NCBI RefSeq assembly: GCF_049310025.1
Contig: NZ_JBJYKD010000041.1
Location: 1 to 19,517, forward strand
From: JBJYKD01 sp049310025
GTDB taxonomy: Bacteria; Bacillota; Thermosediminibacteria; Thermosediminibacterales; Tepidanaerobacteraceae
Reading direction: 5' to 3'
Length of the DNA: 19,517 nucleotides
The notes beneath the pieces are model-generated. The model saw nothing but the letters and a program-made list of their open reading frames with translations, had not been told where the DNA came from and ran no database searches. Position numbers and translations under genes: made by a program. Positions 15,782 to 19,517 of the stretch are shown here, piece by piece (within the stretch, counting starts at the first letter, position 1; every line of letters begins with the position of its first letter).

Positions 15782-16021
15782 ATGCAAAAAGTAAAACTTT
15801 CAAGCAAGCATCAAATTACAGTGCCGATGGAATTTTGCCGCAAACTCAAGTTGAAAAAAGGCAGCACACTTATCATGGAGATAAAAGACGGCAAAATTAT
15901 CATTACCCCTGAACCTGATGATTATGTGGAATATTTTTACGGTATTGCAAAAGGAATCTATGGCAAAACGGCTGAAGAAATAGATAAATATGTCCGAGAG
16001 GAGCGAGAATCTTGGGAATAA
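15782..16021 (+). CDS. AbrB/MazE-fold antitoxin (VapB-type)
   Basis: This 79-aa DNA-binding antitoxin is of the SpoVT-AbrB swapped-hairpin fold. The N-terminal half (KVKLSSKHQITVPMEFCRKL, then LKKGSTLIMEIKDGKIIITP) is the standard AbrB-type barrel. The acidic, helical C-terminus (EEIDKYVREERESWE) would wrap the toxin. GAGGTGAG (15769-15776) is the ribosome site. It overlaps the toxin gene by 10 nt, so the two are translationally coupled, as is typical of type II modules. Expected roles are to neutralise the PIN nuclease and to repress the shared promoter. The region is AT-rich compared with the pyr operon. Confidence 0.88.
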   Translation: MQKVKLSSKHQITVPMEFCRKLKLKKGSTLIMEIKDGKIIITPEPDDYVEYFYGIAKGIYGKTAEEIDKYVREERESWE

Positions 16022-16470
16022 AAACTTTTATTAATGAGATTAAAAAATACGATAAGCTGTTTATGGATACAAATGTAATTTTATACTTCTTGGAAGGGAA
16101 CGAAATTTTTGGTGACATGTCAAAAGAGATTTTTTCGTTAGTCAAAAATGGTGATGTTCAGGGTTATATGTCGGTTATTTCAGTGGCGGAGCTCCTGGTA
16201 AAGCCATTGAAGTTAAATGATAATATTTTGGTTGACAGCATAACTAAATTCATAAATCATTTTCCCAATTTAAAAATCGTTGATATAGACAAAAACATTG
16301 CCTTACAGGCCGCCCAAATAAGGGCGAAAACGGGGCTGAAGCTCCCGGATGCTTTAATAATTGCTTCCGCCAAAGCTTTTGGTTGCGGCCTGATAGGCAC
16401 CGATACTCAATGGGAACAAAAAAGTCTCGGGATTAAATTTCTTAACATTAAAAAGCATTTCTTGGCATAA
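16012..16470 (+). CDS. PIN-domain ribonuclease toxin (VapC-type)
   Basis: This 152-aa PIN-domain protein should cleave RNA when released by its antitoxin. All four acidic metal-binding residues are present: Asp19 (FMDTNVI), Glu60 (SVAELL), Asp113 (KLPDALIIASA) and Asp131 (IGTDTQW). It therefore looks intact and active. It begins at TTG 16012 with GGAG (16000-16003), overlapping the last codons of the antitoxin gene. A later in-frame ATG (at residue 18) would remove the first strand before Asp19 and has no ribosome site. Confidence 0.88.
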   Translation: MGIKTFINEIKKYDKLFMDTNVILYFLEGNEIFGDMSKEIFSLVKNGDVQGYMSVISVAELLVKPLKLNDNILVDSITKFINHFPNLKIVDIDKNIALQAAQIRAKTGLKLPDALIIASAKAFGCGLIGTDTQWEQKSLGIKFLNIKKHFLA

Positions 16471-16533
16471 TAGTTATATTTTTGCGAGTTTTAAAAAACT
16501 AATGGTGTTATGGTAAGGTTAGGGTGAAGCTTT

Positions 16534-19254
16534 ATGAAAAAAGTAAAAGAAAGAGTATTACAATATCTGGTTGAACAGTGCAGTAATAAAAAAACTGTTA
16601 AAGGATGTACCACCCAGGAGATAGCCGATGCACTCTCGCTCCAGCGAAGCAATGTAAGTGCCGTATTAAATAAGCTTTATGCAGAAGGAAAAGTTTTTAA
16701 GCTAAAAACCAAACCGGTTCTTTACACTGTAAGTCCTTTAGATGATAACAGGAACGTTAGGAGAACCAATTTGAGTTTTGACACGTTGATCGGGAAAGAA
16801 GGAAGTTTAAAAAAATGTATCCAGCTGGCAAAGGCTGCTATCCTGTATCCTCCGAGAGGACTTCATGTGCTGCTTTTGGGCCCAACAGGCGTGGGGAAAA
16901 CCATGTTTGCGGAAATTATGTATAAATTTGCCGTGGAAAAAGGAGTATTAAGTTTGAATTCTCCCTTCGTTGCGTTTAACTGTGCCGATTATGCAAATAA
17001 TCCACAGCTGCTTCTGGCCCAGCTTTTCGGATACAAAAAAGGTGCTTTCACGGGAGCAGACAGAGACAAAGCGGGAATTGTCGACAGGGCCAATGGAGGT
17101 ATTTTGTTTTTGGACGAGATCCACAGGCTCCCGCCGGAAGGGCAGGAAATGCTTTTCATGCTGATAGATAAGGGAGTATATACACCCCTGGGCGACGGTA
17201 ATGCAAAGAAAAGCGACATTCTCATTATAGGCGCTACCACCGAGAGCGAAGGAGGCGCCTTGCTGTCCACTTTCACGAGGAGAATTCCCATTACCATTAC
17301 CATACCGCCTTTGAAGGAAAGGCCTTTTGGCGAGAGGTTTGAACTGATATGCCAGTTTTTTAAAGTTGAGTCGGCGAGAATAGGGAAAGAAATAATTGTT
17401 ACTGCGAATGCTTTGAGAGGCCTTATGTTATACGACTGCCCCGGAAATATAGGCCAGCTGAAAAGCGACATACAGCTTGGCTGCGCCAATGCTTTTCTTA
17501 GATGTATTTCGAAAGGCAAAAAAAGAATTGAAGCTGATATAGAAGATTTTTCCAGTGAAGTTCGGAAAGGATTGGTGTTATATAAAAATAATTCACAAAT
17601 AATAGATGAGATAATAAAAGAAGATATAAAATTAAGTTTCTCGCCCAAGGAGGGGAAATTTCAGATCGAATTCGATGATTCCAGTCTTCCCGACAGTTTT
17701 TATGAAGATATAGAAAAAAGGGTGCAGGAGCTGAGGGAGCATGGCATTGATGAAAAGGATATCGAGTTTATAATGTCTTTTGAAATAGAAAGTTATTTTA
17801 AAAAATTCATAAGGACTTTTGCAGGTGAAGTGAAAAAGGAAGAACTGGCGAAAATAGTTGACAGAAAACTAATAAATCTGGTCGAAGATTTTTTAAATAC
17901 CGCTTCGGAAAAACTCAGGAGAGTATTTTCATCGAAAGTATTTTACGGTCTGTGTTTACACATATCCTCCAGTATTGAAAGAATAAAGAAGAATAAAAGA
18001 ATAACAAACCACAATTTAAAGGAGATAATTGAAAAAAATGCCGAAGAATATGCGTTGGCCCTTTGTTTTGCTGAGACATTGGAAAAGGAGTATGGCATAA
18101 AAGTACCTCTGGATGAAGTGGGATTTATATCGATGTTTTTATGCATCGATTCGGATTATTGTGGGGTGGAAGAAAATATGCCCATTGTAGTTGTTGCAAT
18201 GCACGGAAGCAGCACCGCCTCTTCAATGGCCGAGGTGGCGAATAAGCTGGTGGGTGCGGGTAACGTATACGCGTATGACATGAGCCTTGATAAAGATCCA
18301 AAAGTGGCTTATGGAGAGTTAAAAGACCTGATAATCAAAAAACATCAAGGAGGCGGAGTAATACTTCTGGTGGATATGGGTTCCCTCGGGATGTTCGGCG
18401 AACTCATCAGCGAAGAGACGGGTATAAAAATAAAAGTCTTGGATATGGTTACTACCATAATGGTTATTGAATGTGCCAGGAAAGCAACCATGTTAAGAGA
18501 TGTTAATGAGGTATGTGAAGAAGTAAAGGATTCGATAGTGTATTTTAGAAGCAGAGTTCCCAGTTCCGTACGTTCGATTATACCCAGGAGGGAGAATATT
18601 ATTCTCACGGTATGCACTACGGGAGAAGGCAGCGCGGTTAAATTGAAAAATTTAATCGAGGAGAAAATAGGTTTAAACAGTGAACATGTCCAGATTATTC
18701 CGGTAGCTGCCAGTGATTCAAAATATATCCGAAGTTATGTAAACAGGTTATCTAAAGATAAAAAAATACTGGCCATCGTGGGAGCTATAAATCCAAATAT
18801 TTACGGGATTCCATTCATTTCAATTTCGGAATTGCTGATCGACAATAATTTCAATAGAATTAAGGAAATAGTAGCTAAAGCTGAATCGACTACCGACCTT
18901 TATAAAGATATATTTCGAATGTTGAGTTCGGAATTGCCGGGCTTCGACATAGAAACTTTTCAAAAGCTGTGTATGGAGTTTTTTGATAAGATTGAAGTGT
19001 GCTTAAAAATAAATGTAAATTTAGATAAAAAAATTGGATTAATTTTACATATAGCGTGCGCCGTCGATAGATTGAAGAAACAGATAAAAATACAAAAATA
19101 TTCTTGTAAAGAAGAGATTAAACAAAAATATACAGAGGAGTTTAAGTTTATTAAATCGGAGTTGACCGACTTTGAGAAATACTATAATGTTGCGTTTCCC
19201 GAGGAGGAAATATGCAATATTATTACAATCTTAAAGGAGGTTTGTATAGAATAA
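16534..19254 (+). CDS. LevR-type sigma-54 activator with PTS regulation domains
   Basis: This 906-aa transcription activator is of the LevR family. The domain order is winged HTH (about 1-70); AAA+ sigma-54 domain with Walker A GPTGVGKT (116-123), canonical GAFTGA (170-175) and Walker B GGILFLDEI; PRD1 with His476 (GLCLHISSSIERI); EIIA-Man-like domain with phospho-site His557 (VVVAMHGSSTASS); EIIB-like domain with Cys694 (ILTVCTTGEG); and PRD2 with His839 (GLILHIACAVDRL). Such proteins are switched by PTS phosphorylation and activate mannose-class PTS operons from -24/-12 promoters. The ATG at 16534 has AGGGTGA (16521-16527). Possible promoter boxes TTGCGA (16482-16487) and TGTTAT (16506-16511) are weak. 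The gene lies 63 nt after the toxin gene and is AT-rich. A matching sigma-54 promoter lies just downstream. Confidence 0.93.
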   Translation: MKKVKERVLQYLVEQCSNKKTVKGCTTQEIADALSLQRSNVSAVLNKLYAEGKVFKLKTKPVLYTVSPLDDNRNVRRTNLSFDTLIGKEGSLKKCIQLAKAAILYPPRGLHVLLLGPTGVGKTMFAEIMYKFAVEKGVLSLNSPFVAFNCADYANNPQLLLAQLFGYKKGAFTGADRDKAGIVDRANGGILFLDEIHRLPPEGQEMLFMLIDKGVYTPLGDGNAKKSDILIIGATTESEGGALLSTFTRRIPITITIPPLKERPFGERFELICQFFKVESARIGKEIIVTANALRGLMLYDCPGNIGQLKSDIQLGCANAFLRCISKGKKRIEADIEDFSSEVRKGLVLYKNNSQIIDEIIKEDIKLSFSPKEGKFQIEFDDSSLPDSFYEDIEKRVQELREHGIDEKDIEFIMSFEIESYFKKFIRTFAGEVKKEELAKIVDRKLINLVEDFLNTASEKLRRVFSSKVFYGLCLHISSSIERIKKNKRITNHNLKEIIEKNAEEYALALCFAETLEKEYGIKVPLDEVGFISMFLCIDSDYCGVEENMPIVVVAMHGSSTASSMAEVANKLVGAGNVYAYDMSLDKDPKVAYGELKDLIIKKHQGGGVILLVDMGSLGMFGELISEETGIKIKVLDMVTTIMVIECARKATMLRDVNEVCEEVKDSIVYFRSRVPSSVRSIIPRRENIILTVCTTGEGSAVKLKNLIEEKIGLNSEHVQIIPVAASDSKYIRSYVNRLSKDKKILAIVGAINPNIYGIPFISISELLIDNNFNRIKEIVAKAESTTDLYKDIFRMLSSELPGFDIETFQKLCMEFFDKIEVCLKINVNLDKKIGLILHIACAVDRLKKQIKIQKYSCKEEIKQKYTEEFKFIKSELTDFEKYYNVAFPEEEICNIITILKEVCIE

Positions 19255-19299
19255 AGTGTATTAAAAAGTCGTTGTTATTATTAACCCGAGCGGAGTATT

Positions 19300-19327
19300 T
19301 GTATAAGAAAAAAATAAATGTGTATAA
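19300..19327 (+). repeat. Direct repeat, candidate activator binding site
   Basis: TGTATAA occurs at 19300-19306 and again at 19321-19327, exactly 21 bp apart, about two helical turns. It lies some 90-115 bp upstream of the likely start of the sigma-54 promoter, where enhancer sites of LevR-type activators are expected. A small palindrome, GTTATTATTAAC (19274-19285), is nearby. The role is inferred from position only. Confidence 0.35.
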
Positions 19328-19332
19328 AAGAA

Positions 19333-19368
19333 GGGGGCGATCGGTGGGCGAGTGCCCTCCTTTTTTTA
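19333..19368 (+). terminator. Terminator after the LevR-type gene
   Basis: GGGGGC (19333-19338) can pair with GCCCTC (19354-19359); alternatively the inner GGGC (19346-19349) pairs with GCCC (19354-19357) across a 4-nt loop. Seven T follow from 19361. It separates the regulator from the sigma-54 promoter behind it. Confidence 0.7.
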
Positions 19369-19387
19369 TTTTTTATATTGCTCTGTA

Positions 19388-19404
19388 TTGGTACAATCCT
19401 TGCT
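19388..19404 (+). promoter_or_regulatory. Sigma-54 (-24/-12) promoter facing out of the window
   Basis: TTGGTACAATCCTTGCT matches the consensus YTGGCACGRNNNTTGCW at every position except two. The invariant GG (19390-19391) and GC (19402-19403) are exactly 10 nt apart. Transcription would start near 19415 and run rightward. The remaining 100 nt contain no gene start, so the target lies beyond the window. Confidence 0.8.
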
Positions 19405-19517
19405 ATGATAAACATAAAGTGGACAATGGTTCATCAAATAAAAAATAAGTCCTGCGGTAAAAAGTCAAGTACCTAAAAATAACAAAATGGAAAATATTTA
19501 GCTCACTTTTTGTAAAA

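Noticed and set aside
15511..15807. 98-codon frame on the minus strand
   Set aside because: It runs antisense over the group II intron remnant and into the antitoxin promoter; no ribosome site or protein-like features. It is an artefact of structured RNA.
18100..19254. Loss of second PRD histidines in the LevR-type protein as a defect
   Set aside because: As I recall the LevR family, its PRD1 often reads EIGFLTMFL without a second His; the key EIIA His557 and first PRD histidines are present.
19212..19448. 78-codon frame overlapping the end of the LevR-type gene
   Set aside because: It overlaps the regulator out of frame and runs through the terminator and the sigma-54 promoter; the sequence is not protein-like.
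1..19517. CRISPR arrays, tRNA or rRNA genes
   Set aside because: No regular spaced repeats, cloverleaf-like segments or rRNA motifs were seen on either strand.

Overview
All supported genes in this window lie on the + strand. The window looks like the chromosome of a Gram-positive, probably thermophilic, anaerobic Firmicute of the Clostridia/Thermoanaerobacterales type. This rests on the Bacillus/Clostridium-style pyr operon order, a PyrR-type RNA attenuator, the class 1B dihydroorotate dehydrogenase pair PyrK/PyrD, strong AGGAGG ribosome sites, frequent TTG/GTG starts, and a LevR-type sigma-54 activator. The genus is not determined.

Region 1 (about 90-10850) is a complete de novo UMP pathway: pyrB, pyrC, carA, carB, pyrK, pyrD, pyrF, pyrE. 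A consensus promoter (93-122) leads into a PyrR binding loop (150-184) and an attenuator terminator (229-259). A second, unexpected terminator-like hairpin (275-305) lies just ahead of pyrB. carAB has its own perfect-consensus promoter (2635-2662), followed by two 18-bp sequences that match the arginine-repressor ARG box. Carbamoyl phosphate supply therefore appears to answer to arginine as well as to pyrimidines. The run ends at a 12-bp-stem terminator (10804-10848), whose 3' arm also carries the ribosome site of the next small gene.

Region 2 (10849-15480) holds a small membrane protein with a holin-like layout and argS with its own promoter. Next come a RocR-like PAS/AAA+/Fis sigma-54 activator with a variant GGFTGA loop and an MBL-fold (UlaG-like) metal hydrolase that ends at a good intrinsic terminator.

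Region 3 (about 15510-19517) is accessory in character and clearly richer in A+T. It opens with the 3' remnant of a group II intron (domain V/VI, no reverse transcriptase) directly after the hydrolase terminator. A VapBC-type toxin-antitoxin pair (AbrB-fold antitoxin, PIN toxin) follows, with palindromes at its promoter. Then comes a 906-aa LevR-type regulator (winged HTH, sigma-54 AAA+, PRD, EIIA-Man, EIIB-like, PRD). Beyond its terminator is an excellent -24/-12 sigma-54 promoter (19388-19404) pointing out of the window, preceded by a direct repeat spaced 21 bp. The regulator's target, most likely a mannose-family PTS operon, should start just past the window's end.

I see no wholly new system. 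The points of most interest are the LevR promoter pair, the double pyrimidine/arginine control of carAB, the tandem leader terminators, the terminator that hides a ribosome site, and the intron scar at the composition boundary.
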